From Mesostigma viride (lineage: Eukaryota > Streptophyta > Mesostigmatophyceae > Mesostigmatales > Mesostigmataceae): 64,000 nucleotides of DNA. Under the pieces are notes generated by a model. The model was given only the letters and a program-made list of their open reading frames with translations. It did not search any database and had not been told where the DNA came from. The DNA lies in assembly GCA_009746045.1 (NCBI GenBank), contig RPFO01000004.1, positions 26,597 to 90,596 on the forward strand. Direction: 5' to 3'. A program made the translations under genes and the position numbers. Below are positions 22,294-35,375 of the stretch, one piece after another (the first letter of the stretch is position 1; each line of letters starts with the position of its first letter).

Positions 22294-22690
22294 AATCCAA
22301 TATGTAAAGGGGGCTGAAAACATTGTCCCAGACGCGCTGTCCCGGCGCTCTGACTATTTCTTTTACTCTGACATGGACGTGCTGAATACCACGGTGGTCC
22401 CCTCTCCTATCCCAATTGTACCATCCTATGGTGCTACCCCGGACACCGAGGAATATCATGACTTATTTCATGTCCCCATGGCCCTGCCCGACTTGCAGTC
22501 CTACTGTCCTCTTGCGCCTGAGGGCAGGTCTATACCTCCGGTAGGGGGGGAGGGATCTGACCCAGAGATTCAAAAACTTTTGCGCGTCCCTCTGTGTCAT
22601 GTGGCCAAACAGGTTTATAAACCTTTAGAACCTGTGGGGGAGCCCCTATTGTTCGGTAAGGCTGCGGCTGACGTTTTCAAGCCAAATTAA
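22294..22690 (+). pseudogene. Gypsy A RNase H end and linker
   Basis: Resumes in frame after P2 with the conserved RNase H C-terminus (IQYVKGAENIVPDALSRR, about 22296-22350), then a proline-rich linker to the stop at 22688-22690. The frame also opens upstream inside P2, but that part belongs to the insert. The integrase begins just downstream at 22709. Confidence 0.85.
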
Positions 22691-22708
22691 GCCGACACCG
22701 ACGTCGCC

Positions 22709-23857
22709 ATGCCTGACTCTGACCTCGAGCGGCTGATTAGTCGTTTCACGGTAACCGAGCCAGAGGCACAAGCCGCTGTAGCTGCTCACCCCCAACGGAT
22801 GGGAGACTATCCTTGTCGGTTCGAGGTAGGTTTTCTGTACGTCCAGCTCCCGTCTGAAGCGTGGAAATTGTACGTTCCAGCCTTATGTCGCCCATCCCTT
22901 CTTTACGAGCTCCATGACGCTGCTCTGGGCGGTCACAAGGGCTCCCAGCGCCTAGTGGAGATCCTCCGCCGGTCGTACTACTACTGGCCACATATGCGTC
23001 GCGACGCCGAGGAATACGTTCGTACGTGCCAGTCTTGTCAGATTATGAAGCCCCGTAATACCGGGTCCCAAGCGGAGCCCCAAGAGATCCCTGACCCATT
23101 GCGCCCGTGGGACAGCATTATGATGGACTTCGTAGGCCCATTTAAGAAGTCCCCTAAGGGCAATGCTCAGATCCTTGTTTTTGTGGATCGCCTTACTAGG
23201 CGCTGCCACTTGGTGCCATGTCCCTTGACCCTCACCTCCTGTGACTGTGCCCTATTATACCTGCAGAACGTTTTCAGATATATCATGGTCTTAGCCGGCA
23301 GTTCATTGCTGATCGTGATAAGCTGTTCACTGCCTCTTTCTGGCAAGAGTTCTTCGCAGCCTTGGGCACCAAAGTACACCTTGGCACCGCCTACTACAGT
23401 TCGTCCTCCCATCTGGTTGAGCGTCTTAACCGCGTGATTGAGGAGGCCCTCAAGCATTACGTGAGTAGTGATGGTGGTGATTGGGAGGATTACTTACCCC
23501 TCATAGAGTTCTCCCTCAACAACTCTCCACATTCTGCTCATGGGATGACCCCCTTTCTGCTCGATACTGGACAGCACCCGTTGACTCCCACCGATTTGCT
23601 GACTAGTCCCCTTCTTACCCAGGACACACTCAAGCGCAGCACCATTCAAGGAGTGAATGAGCTGTTGAGTAAGATGGTTAAGTCCCATGAGAGCGCAGTG
23701 ATCGGCTATCGTGCCGCTCGACAGAAGTACATGGCCCGCATCCGCGCCTCCCTTGACCGTCGCACTCCGCCTATTCAGGTAGGTGATCTTGTTCTGGTAG
23801 AAGGTCCCCAGCTCGGCCGTTTTGCTCACAAGGTCGAAGCTGATCTCGAGGCAAAAC
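22709..23857 (+). pseudogene. Gypsy A integrase, N-terminal and core
   Basis: The frame from 22709 holds the HHCC zinc domain (ELHDAALGGHKG, CQSCQIMK) and the first catalytic Asp in WDSIMMDFVGPF. A frame change near 23280 separates this from the second Asp (ADRDK, about 23310) and from the frame at 23362 with the catalytic Glu (HLVERLNRVIEE) and the C-terminal part. The protein is cut at 23857 by element E, just before the GPY/F motif that reappears at 49544. Confidence 0.9.
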
Positions 23858-24314
23858 AGTTGGAATGCGTCGTGAGACGTAGGACAACTGACGAAAACTG
23901 GAAATGAGAATGACGATTGTATTAGCAATAATACAAGGAATGTAATGAAAGCTTGAGGGCTCAGGATGGAACTGGGCAAACTCGGGTGCTGCGGCACTCC
24001 CCAGTGCTACGCCTATATGCCTATGGCAGCGCTACCTGCAGCGCCTACCAGTGGACAACTGTACACTGAAATGCCATGCGACCACGTCACTTGCAACCAG
24101 CTAACACTTGGCCCGTCAGACCCGGCTACACCGGATCTGGCGGGTCAAGCTAGAGCCTAGGAACAGTCTGGCACGCACTACACGTCCGTCCACATGACAC
24201 CGCAGGACCGTACGCCCTGCCGTACAGTACTAAGGTGTCCCGCTCAGCCGCGGTAGGCAATACGCGGCGCGCAGGCCGGAAATCCGTGTGTCAGCCTAAG
24301 CATCTCATCTAACT
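23858..24314 (-). repeat. E 3' LTR
   Basis: 457-bp LTR, four mismatches to 49082-49538. The minus-strand sequence next to it (about 24315-24335) is purine-rich and could be the polypurine tract. Confidence 0.93.
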
Positions 24315-25388
24315 CCCATTATGTTTTCCTTTCAGGTTGAAGGCTAGCGACTTCAAGCCTGATCCTGCCCAGCCAGTAGGAGACTGACTCCAAGCTGACT
24401 GAGGTGCTGAGCAACTGACACCCATACTGCAACATCTGGACTGAAAAAGATGGGCCGCCCCAGAACTCGTGCAATACTTCTGGTGGCATCAAGTTTAGCT
24501 CAACATGCCCGGGGAGTTCCTCCTCCTCGCGAGCTCACAAGGGAGATAGCTATGCCTGTCTGCCTATCCAGGGAGTGCATCACCAGCCAAGAGAGCCACT
24601 GAAAAAAAATGCCAAGGTAAACCGTTTAAGAGGTTCCATATGGTTCCATCATCATCGCCCGCTCAGAAAAAAAAACACCCAGCCAGGCTGGGTCAACTGA
24701 GCTCAGGTCACCTGCAACCTGAGGAGTGACAGTAGGCAGGTTTATTGCACCCTGCACTGTCCATGTTGCACCTGCACAACATGTGAGGACCAGCCACCCC
24801 TGCCCTGCGCAGTGGTGGCGCAAGTCCTAGTGACAGGTGACAGGAATATGACATCCTGGACCTGTCCACGTTGCACCTGCACAACGTGTGTGGACCAGCC
24901 ACCCCTGCCCTGCACAGTGGTGGCTGAAGTCCTGGTGACAGGTGACAGGAATATTGCATCCTGCACCTGGGCTGATCACATTGTACTAGACAACATGACA
25001 GCACCCATGCCTTTACTGCCACTGAACAGTGAGGCCAGGTGGCCCAAGAGATCCACAGTAAACTGGGGTCCTGGGTAACCACCTGTCAAGGGAGCTTTGA
25101 CCCTCCACTTGAATGGGAGGCACCTGAGCCACTGAGCTCAAGGCCAATCCACCAAGGCATACAACCCTAGTGGAGAAAGAATGTGAGATACATCCCCTGC
25201 CCACCTATGAAGGTGGGCATCACGAAATTCCATGGGTGTGAAAAAATCAAAACAGATTTTATTGGCATAGGGCACGCAGGTGCATAAAAACAGACTCCAA
25301 CCAACCCCTTACTGGAAGCACAACCTGCCCCTTGGACCTGCCCAAGGGGTACTGGGTTACCTAGGCGGCCCTGGTGAACAGGACCCTG
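24315..25388 (-). other. E 3' untranslated region with a 105-bp tandem duplication
   Basis: Noncoding stretch of about 1.07 kb between the E RNase H end and its 3' LTR. It contains two diverged copies of a roughly 105-bp unit starting near 24761 and 24866 (shared CCACCCCTGCCCTGC and AGTCCTGGTGACAGG segments). No gene is seen. Confidence 0.6.
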
Positions 25389-27906
25389 CTAGGCGTCCCC
25401 CCGATGGAGCAGGGTTGCCTGCTTGCCATACGGGTTCATCAGGTGGTACAACAGCTGATATTGATCAGCTGCCTGCTGAGGCACCTTGGTGAGTGCATCA
25501 GCAGCGTTGTGCTTGTCCTCCACGTGACGGGTGGACTCCCAGTAGGTGCACTCCTGTTTAAGGACCACCCAGTCAAGATCAGTGTGCACAGCATAAGGGT
25601 TAGCAAGGAAGCTGAGGACTGACTGACTGTCAGTGAGCAAGTGTGCCACCACCCCAGCACTGCTGCCTGCTTGCATCTGCAACCAAAACAGCACGTGATT
25701 CAAGTACCTGGCATGAAGCACTGCTGACACCACTGCCCTGCACTCAGCAGCATTGCTGCTGACAGCCTTGCGTCTGTGCAACCGGCTGTACCATGAAATG
25801 AGAGACAAGGGTGCATCATCATTCTGCACAAAATACAAGCCTGACTCCCTTGCTTGCAACTTGGTAATCTGCCTGGACTCCATGGAACTATCCATCATAG
25901 CTTGGATGTGAATGGTTTTGTGGAGATCCAAGGAATGCAAGATAAGGGGAGGGCCTTCCTGGAGAGTTTTGGTGATGGCTTTGTGACCTACTTGCATCAA
26001 GACATCATCATCAACTCTGCTAACCACAGCCAGGTGAGGTGCACAAGTTGAGCACAACCACCCCAGCTTGCCTCTAATGGTGGGACAGGCACCAGGTTTG
26101 ATTTTTGTTTGCAGAACCTCCAAGCAGCTGTGCATGTAATCATTGGGAGAGTAAAGTGCACACACCCACTGGTTTTTATGCTGCTGGAGTTGTAACATTG
26201 TGCCACAAAATTTTATGGCAGTGGTGCCCAGCTCTACTTGCTTGCCAATCTCAAAATGCTGTGACACTTGTTGAATAAACTCATCTACAGCACGCCTTGG
26301 CCCAGCAATCAGCTGATCATCCCCATGCCACACAAAGGTGATTATGCCATGAGGGTGTGGGACCACAAAGAAGCAAGGGTCTATGTCATCATATCTAGCC
26401 CCTAGCTTTTCAAACACAGCCTGAGCTGACATCCTGAAAATGCGAGGAGCTGATTGCAGCCCTTCAACACCTATGTTAGCTTTCAGGTACTGCTGAGGGA
26501 TGTGTTTTGCCCAGACTCTGGGAGTGGAGACTACATACACCTGACCATGCCACACTTGTTGTGCTATCTCAGGTGAGCCCTTCAAGAAAGCCCGTTTAAT
26601 GTCTGTAGCCTTACAAACATAGTCATCCCCGTCATTGAGATGACCCACAAAGACAGGCAGCAATATTTTTAGAGAGGTTTGCTGAATGCCTGGCGTGTAC
26701 AACTCTGCCTCTGTCAGATCAGTGGTGCCCTTGAACTCTGTCACACAAGGTCTAGCATGGAAAATGACTGACCCATCTGCTGCTGGCTTATGTTTGCACA
26801 CAAACTTCAGGCGCAAGTGCTTACACCCTGCAGGCTTTTTGTCAATAGGTGTGACAGGTGGAGTGTGAGAGGGGCTTAGAGGATCTGGCACTACCCATTC
26901 TTCCCTGGCCTTGTTGAAGGCCTCCACCCATTTTAGGAAACCTATGTGTGTGCGACAATCTTGCTCTATCTGTTCATAAGAAAGAGGAGACATTTTAGCC
27001 ACATCATGCTTGCCCAATCCAAAGGAGGTGGGATGAAGTTTTTGGTTATGAACCAAGTCTGCCACACAAGGTTCTTGCCCTGGGGCATACTTGGGGGTAG
27101 CAAATTTTACAGAAGCAATGTTGGTGTGAAGAAGTTTTTGAAGAGAGATTTTGAAATGATTCAGATCAACACCACCCAGGTCCTGGATGGCTAGTCTATT
27201 GCTGGAGATAATGACACCAGGGTAAGAGAGAAAAGGATCACCCAACAAGGCATTGCCTTTATAAACTTCCAATACCTGAAAAGGAGTTGGGATACCAAGT
27301 AAAGTCAACATGACCTGACCTTGTACCTTGAGAGATGACTGCCCTGAGAAATCAGCCACATGTTGCCATGGTGAAGGTTCCAAAGGCAAATGGGGCACAG
27401 CCAGGGCACTGATAATGCTGACCTGGGCTTGTGTGTCCACTGCAACCATAAATGGGCTATTGTCATTCTGCCCAACCTTCCCCACCTTAGCTGATCCTGC
27501 AGCAGTTTGAGCTTTAGTAGCTCTATGAGCTGATTGTAAAATGCGAACAGCTTCTGCTAGGCTGCGTTTGGAAGGTGCAGCTAGTGGCTGAGCTATGTTC
27601 ACAAGTGAAGAGGTGATAGGTTGCTGATCACCTGTTTTGCCAGTTTGACCCTCTGCTGCAGGGGGCCAAGCCTGCAATGACTGCCTGCAATCATCAAGGG
27701 TGACCTGGGTGTCACAGTGGGTGTGGCTCTCACACTCACCAGTGGGTGTTCCAAACAACCACTCACTGGGCAACGCTGGGATGCCAGGCAACTGTACAGG
27801 GCTGTCGGCCAACAGCTCTTCCTCCTCTGCCACGTCTGACACAGTTGGAAAATACAATTTCATCCTGTAAGGTGAACACCTGTGAATCTTACCCGTGTCA
27901 TTGTGT

Positions 27907-27917
<11 letters not shown>
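25389..27917 (-). CDS. pol: E pol: retropepsin-like, RT and RNase H
   Basis: 842-residue intact frame. It starts with the integrase C-terminal tail, then a linker, then the retropepsin-like domain MVAVDTQAQVSIIS (Asp at residue 161, codon 27435-27437) with ALLGDPFLSYPG at about residues 223-233. RT motifs are LRLKFVCKHK, ATDIKRAFLKG (about 437-447), GVEGLQSAPRIF (about 483-494) and VWHGDDQLIAG (530-538), HGDD replacing YVDD (26316-26327). RNase H follows with MDSSMESRQ, NAAECRAVV, LLTDSQS, DLDWVVL and ADALTK. The frame overlaps the integrase frame that ends at 27907, near a short imperfect local duplication, so a frameshift probably links the two. Confidence 0.9.
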
Positions 27918-30228
<2,311 letters not shown>

Positions 30229-30233
30229 GCCCC

Positions 30234-30610
30234 AGTTAGCATACTGGGTCACCAATGTGCTAGATGGATGCAGGTTGAGGAGACCTTTCCAACGCCGTGT
30301 CAACCGCCTAGAACAGACAAGGGACTAGAAAGTTATCAAGTCCCGAAGTACTGCCGACCGGTGGGCGAGGGCGGGACACACTCAGGGCATAGTGGACAGG
30401 ACACGTGGCAGGCCGTGCCTGCACAGGCTTAGCCTGTACTCTCACGTGACTGGGACACAGTGTACTGAGGGCTCAACGGTACTGTGGCTAGTAGAAGCCA
30501 GTAACCAGCCAGCAGGTCTGCAAGGATGTAAGTCCTTGCAGGACTGTGGCAGGTCCTGTGCTGTCCTAGACACAGGATAGCCAGAGATTCCTGTATGCTG
30601 CCTGCAACAA
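30234..30610 (+). repeat. C 5' LTR, truncated
   Basis: Starts AGTTAGCATACTGGG and matches 37703 onward with about six differences. It stops at CTGCAACAA, roughly 275 bp short of the 3' copy. A short stretch homologous to the leader in B follows, then the gag ATG at 30637, so the deletion removed the LTR end. Confidence 0.82.
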
Positions 30611-30636
30611 TCGTACTATTGCTTCCAAGCGCTTTC

Positions 30637-33176
30637 ATGTCTGGTTCATCGTCAAGCAGCCACGGTGCTGGTGAGGCGAACGAGCAGAGAGACGCGCAAG
30701 CGTTTTTCCCCTACCGTAACCAAGCAAACGCTCCAACATTCGTGCAAGCGGCCTACGTAGCGAGGCACTTGGCAGAAGAGGGGTGGGTGGCGGTGAGTGG
30801 GGGAGGCAGCAGGCCAGCGGCGGCGGACCCGATTATACAACGGGCTCGCGTCGTGATTTCTCCAGGTGAGACGGGGCGAGTGCATGGCGGTGGAAGAGTT
30901 GGTGCGCATTCGTGACGCGCTAGCTGAAACTGCTAATCGTGTGGAGGTCGCTTATCAGGGCGCCCATATCACGCTTGCCGGTCTCGACCTTGCCAGGGAG
31001 GCGCTTAGCCAGATTGTGGCAACAGCGCTCGGCAGCACCAGACTGTTCAACCACTGGGTGGCGACAGCAGTGCTAGGAGAGGGGGTACCAGACGCCGACA
31101 TCATCCGAAACGCGCGTGCTCGGGAGGCGGTGAATCCTTGGAGCACGGCGGAGGTATTTGCCCAAACCATTGAGAATCTTGTTGCTGTCCTTTTGCAAGA
31201 GTCGAGAGGGTACGCAGACAGGTTCTATATTACCACGCAGCCTTTCGGAGTGTACTCCAGGCTTGATACACCGAGGCCGGAAACCACCACTGCGTGGGGT
31301 CCGGAGGTGGAGATTGTCACAGGGGTCGAGAAGACGCCTGAAGACGTCCATTTCGAGTGGACTGACAAGCCAGAGGGCTCCGTCAAGCGCTCAGCCCAGC
31401 AGATAAACGAGGGCGACGGCACTACCGAGACCTACGAGGCAAGGCAGAGAGCTGATCTGCATATCCCTCGTGAGGTGACTCACGAGTACGATCGTTACGG
31501 CCGAGGCGAGCAGAACGAGCTTGTCGGCGGCGGTAAGCGGTGGGTACGCGATCTTGCTTGGCATCGCAACCCAGGTGAGACACAACATCCAGTCGAACGC
31601 AAGGAAGACGGGCGACCTGTGACCTGCGTGCTGGGAGAGTTTAACCCAACCTCCAGATTGTCGCAGAGGCAGCAGCAGCCACCTCGGTTGCTGAGGGTGT
31701 TGAGCAGCGTCCAGACCGTGAGGAGGGGCAGGCGAGTGCAAGCCAGGAGGCGGCCTCGTCTGGAGTAAGTGCGTGAGCCTGAGGGTTCCAGCAGCCATAT
31801 CTGCGTGTGTTTTCTGTGGTATTCTATAATGCTTCGTAACACGCGCGGGGGCGGCAGCGGGAGCGGGGCGGGAGCGGGGGATGGCGGGGGTGAGGCAAGG
31901 GCAGACACAGGAGCCCCGCCAACGTCGTGCCAGAGGGACAGGCAATCCCAACGGCAGAGGGCGTCAATGGCAGGAGGGCATCCAACCGGAAGAGGAAAGA
32001 GGTGGCACAAGGGGAGGAGCGTGCAGGGTGGCCAACCGACGGCGTGGTGCTGACGGGGGAGGGCCAGAATGATGCTGAACGGCAAGCACCTGGTAAGAGA
32101 CCATGTGTGCCTCCGTCTGGTGTTCCTGCAGCTATGTTCCTGCGCCATTAGCACCAGTAGGAGCTGCTGTCATTGGCAGTGACCCTCGTGCTTTGCCTGG
32201 GACTAGACCTCATATGAGTGCTGTGGCTGTGATGAATGGCCAGAAGCCTCTCAAGCCTCCTGTGGGACAGGAAGAGCTAGACAAGTGGTTGGAGGATATG
32301 GAGCTAGTTTCATGCTCTGTAGATCCCACTGTCAACCTTGTGCAGGTATTCCACACATCCACGACTAATAGGGATTCAAGTGAGCGTGTGAGGGACAAGG
32401 CTAGGCAAGCTGTCAAGGACAAGCTGACTTGGTCTCAGTTCCTAGAGGGCCTACGTCAGGAGTTTTCTGATAAGGTACTCAACCTCACTAATCACTATAA
32501 GCTCAGCTATGATACCTTTGAGATCAAGGGCACAATAGCTGAGGAGCTGCAGCGGCTCACACGCATCAGGGAGAAGGGGGCCAAGCATGGCTTCAATCTG
32601 ACTGATAGAGCAGTGGCAGATTACTTCCTGGATCGCATGGGGCTGAGTGTGGATGGGAGAAATGCAGCTAGGATGTTTGCTGATCAGACAGATGGGACGT
32701 GGCCAGCCTTGCAAAAGGTTATTTTCAATATCCGTCCATCTGACAATGCTGCTTGCAAGGCAATCCAGGTGACTGGTGCCCCTTCAGCCTCCGCTCATCA
32801 GGTCCATGGTGACGCCCCTGGGCAGGGTGCTCAGGGAGAAACCAGACCTAGTAGGCGTCAGAGGGCTAACAGGCGCAGGCAGAATGGTAACCAGGGTGGC
32901 AAGGGCCAGCAGCAGGGATCCAAAGGCAAGGGTCAGCAGCAGGCTGGTGGTCACCAGGGTGGTCAGCAGAACAAGGGTGGCCAAGGGCAAGGCAAGAGCC
33001 AGGGCCAGGGCACCCAGGCCAGTCAGAGCAGCCAGAACCAGGGTGGCCTGAAGAAGGCTGCTGCTGGGAAGGATGACAAATGCTTTGGATGTGGCAGGAC
33101 GGGTCATTGGCGACGTGACTGCCCAGACCAGGCCAAGTCTGCTGGAGCAGGCTCTGGCCAGGTGGGTAAGCCATGA
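30637..33176 (+). pseudogene. gag: C gag
   Basis: Frames 30637-30915, 30866-31768 and 32103-33176 make up one Gag. It starts at ATG 30637 with a Ser-rich N-terminus, continues with a region shared with B (LDLAREALSQIV, LLQESRGYADR), then the conserved capsid-like block (DKWLEDMELVSC, VNLVQVFHTS, RMGLSVDGRN), a long Gln/Gly/Lys-rich tail, and a knuckle CFGCGRTGHWRRDC (CX2CX4HX4C) near the end. Frame changes near 30900 and between 31768 and 32103 indicate decay, or homopolymer sequencing errors. The tail is basic, typical of nucleic-acid binding in copia Gags. The ORF ends seven bases before the next frame. Confidence 0.82.
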
Positions 33177-33182
33177 CTTGAG

Positions 33183-35375
33183 ATGTTGTCCCCTGTAAAT
33201 AGTCAATCACCCCTAGTGGGACGAACAGTTGTACATAGTAATGGGGGTGTCCCTCTTGTGCAGCAGCAAGGGGTTGGGAATGATGAGGTGCTTCCACTCA
33301 ATGATTGCAATAACGCTGCTGCAGCAGTGGAATTCCCTGTGCCTGTGGCAGGTGCAGGGTCTCCAGTTGTTGGGGTTGACTCTGGGAGTCAAGCCGCCAG
33401 ACTGGAAGGACCTGCAGCTTCTGTGGGAACCGGGGCTGGCTCTGGGAGCCGAGCTACCTTGGAGGAGGTCCCTGGAGCAAGAGAACAGCAGGTGGGTCGT
33501 GCTATCCCAAGCACACAGTCTTTGTCACGTTCCTCTCTGTGCAGCCAGGCTGACAGGGGGTTGAGCTATGCTCAGGCTGGAAACACTCTACACCATATCT
33601 TTGGCCACTCTAAGCAGGCAGAGATGTTTGCTTGGAAGATTGGCAAGGAGCCTTTGCTAGAGGCCTGCAGTGCAGCTGCTCAGAATTGTGTCTGTCAGGA
33701 GAATGCTGTTCGCCTCCCACAGTCCCATGCCAGAGAACCTGCTAGAGAGCGGGGGGATATCCAGGTGGACATCCAACACATCAGGGGCATGTATCTGTTG
33801 GTGGGGGTGGATAGGTTTAGCAGATATAGGTTGCTGACCATTCTTCCTGGAATGCAGGAGCATCAGCTGTTGATGGGTCTCCAGTCTTTGTTGCCAGGCT
33901 TTGGGGTGTACACCAAGGTGCAAGCTGACTTGCAGTTTGACTGCTTGATCAAGCTGGCTGACCAGCTTCCTTGTAAGTTGGTAGTGGTCCCTAGGGAATG
34001 CCATGGGCAGCAGGGAGCTGTAGAGAGATCTATACGTGAAGTAAAAACAGTGGTGCTAGCAGCTAGGAGTGTGCCTGTTGTGGCATCAGCTCTAGAGAAA
34101 GCAGCTTGGTGTAAGGGGATTGAGGAGCAGCTTAACCACAGGGTAACCTATTACTATGATGGTGTGGCAGTCTCTCCCCTGGCATTGCAGTTTGGTATGC
34201 TATCACAGGACGTGGTGGCAGCCTGCCTGAAGAAGGCAGACAGGGTGTTTTCCAGATTGAGGCGTAAGGACAAGGGTTGGAAAATGCTGAGGCCCCAGGT
34301 GGGACTGAGGGTCAGGATGTGGAAGGAACCGTCATTACCAGGCAAGCGTGGCAAGTGGCAAGATGGGCAGGTAACCCATGTTGAGGAAGCTAACCATTCT
34401 TGTCTGGTGGCTTTGGAGAGTAATCCCAAGCACGTGTACAGGCTATCCTGGGCTCACGTCAAGGAGAGAAGGCCAACTGCAATCTGGCCTGAAGACGGCC
34501 CTGATCCTCCCTTGGAGGGAGATGAGCAGGATGAGAGCCAGGCAGCAGATGCTAACCCACCATGCTTGGATTATGGTCTGTCCTGGATGGATGAGGGTGA
34601 GCAGGAGTCTGCTGAGACGTCTGTCACAAGGCCAGAGGTGGCCAGGGCTGCACCACAGTCCAGGGGGCTGCTTATGGCGGACATCATTCGAGCTCTGCAG
34701 AACAGCAAGCGTGATCCCAAGGTATCTAAGCTCACGGGATGGGGGTCATGTGGGGCACCAGCACTAGAAGTGGATACCAACTCACAGGTGTCCATTCTAA
34801 GGGTAGAGGATGCTGCAGGCTTGCAGTGGTCATCCCCTAGCTGCCTAGCTGTGTCTGATTTCTCTGGGAATGTGTCCATGAAGATCTTGGGAGAAGTGAG
34901 TGTGCCTATCCTGGGGGTGCCCACCACGTTCAGTGTGGTTGAAGGGTATCAGGGGCCTGCCATTCTAGGTCAGAACTTCTTGTGCTTACCAGGGGTGAGG
35001 ATATCCTCTGAGGAGCTAGCATTAGAAGGGCAGGGCCGCCTTCCCTTGCAGAGATATCGCTACTCCCAGGGTCTTAGTGTGGCTGTAAGGGCTGTGAGGG
35101 GTCTAGAGGCAGAGGGTCCTGATACAAAGGAGCCCATTGCTGGGGACCTGCTGATCCTCCCTACTACGTTTGACCCACGTGAGTTGGGTGTGCAGAGGTA
35201 CCAGATCCCAGGAACGAGTCCTGTACCTTGGCGCAAGCTAGTGGAGATGATGCAAAGCCCCAAGATGGCTAAGGCATGGACTCTTGGCTTTGTTGCTTCT
35301 GGGCATGAGTGGATAGTTGCCAACTGTGCAGAGCCTGTGGATGTCCTCCCTGAGGATCACCAGCTGCTCAGTTGA
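33183..35375 (+). CDS. pol: C pol: integrase, then retropepsin-like domain, RT start
   Basis: A single 730-residue frame. Zinc-binding residues LHHIFGH and NCVCQ lie at about 136-172; the integrase core has GDIQVDIQHI (about 191-200), VQADLQFD (about 246-253) and Glu in GAVERSIREVK (about 278-288). A C-terminal domain (MWKEPSLPGKRGKW) follows. The retropepsin-like domain lies at about residues 525-605: LEVDTNSQVSIL (Asp codon 34773-34775) and AILGQNFL. The frame then enters the region before RT and stops at 35375, where RT continues one frame over. This unbroken frame is the best evidence that protease follows integrase in this lineage. Confidence 0.9.
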   Translation: MLSPVNSQSPLVGRTVVHSNGGVPLVQQQGVGNDEVLPLNDCNNAAAAVEFPVPVAGAGSPVVGVDSGSQAARLEGPAASVGTGAGSGSRATLEEVPGAREQQVGRAIPSTQSLSRSSLCSQADRGLSYAQAGNTLHHIFGHSKQAEMFAWKIGKEPLLEACSAAAQNCVCQENAVRLPQSHAREPARERGDIQVDIQHIRGMYLLVGVDRFSRYRLLTILPGMQEHQLLMGLQSLLPGFGVYTKVQADLQFDCLIKLADQLPCKLVVVPRECHGQQGAVERSIREVKTVVLAARSVPVVASALEKAAWCKGIEEQLNHRVTYYYDGVAVSPLALQFGMLSQDVVAACLKKADRVFSRLRRKDKGWKMLRPQVGLRVRMWKEPSLPGKRGKWQDGQVTHVEEANHSCLVALESNPKHVYRLSWAHVKERRPTAIWPEDGPDPPLEGDEQDESQAADANPPCLDYGLSWMDEGEQESAETSVTRPEVARAAPQSRGLLMADIIRALQNSKRDPKVSKLTGWGSCGAPALEVDTNSQVSILRVEDAAGLQWSSPSCLAVSDFSGNVSMKILGEVSVPILGVPTTFSVVEGYQGPAILGQNFLCLPGVRISSEELALEGQGRLPLQRYRYSQGLSVAVRAVRGLEAEGPDTKEPIAGDLLILPTTFDPRELGVQRYQIPGTSPVPWRKLVEMMQSPKMAKAWTLGFVASGHEWIVANCAEPVDVLPEDHQLLS

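Noticed and set aside
30229-30303. Start of E gag at 30303 (MTRRWKGLL...)
   Set aside because: These residues come from reading into the inserted LTR of C; the true upstream gag continues at 38361.
33360-33400. VDSGS in the C pol N-terminus as a protease motif
   Set aside because: No further protease motifs follow before the integrase zinc region; the region is Gly/Ala-rich linker.
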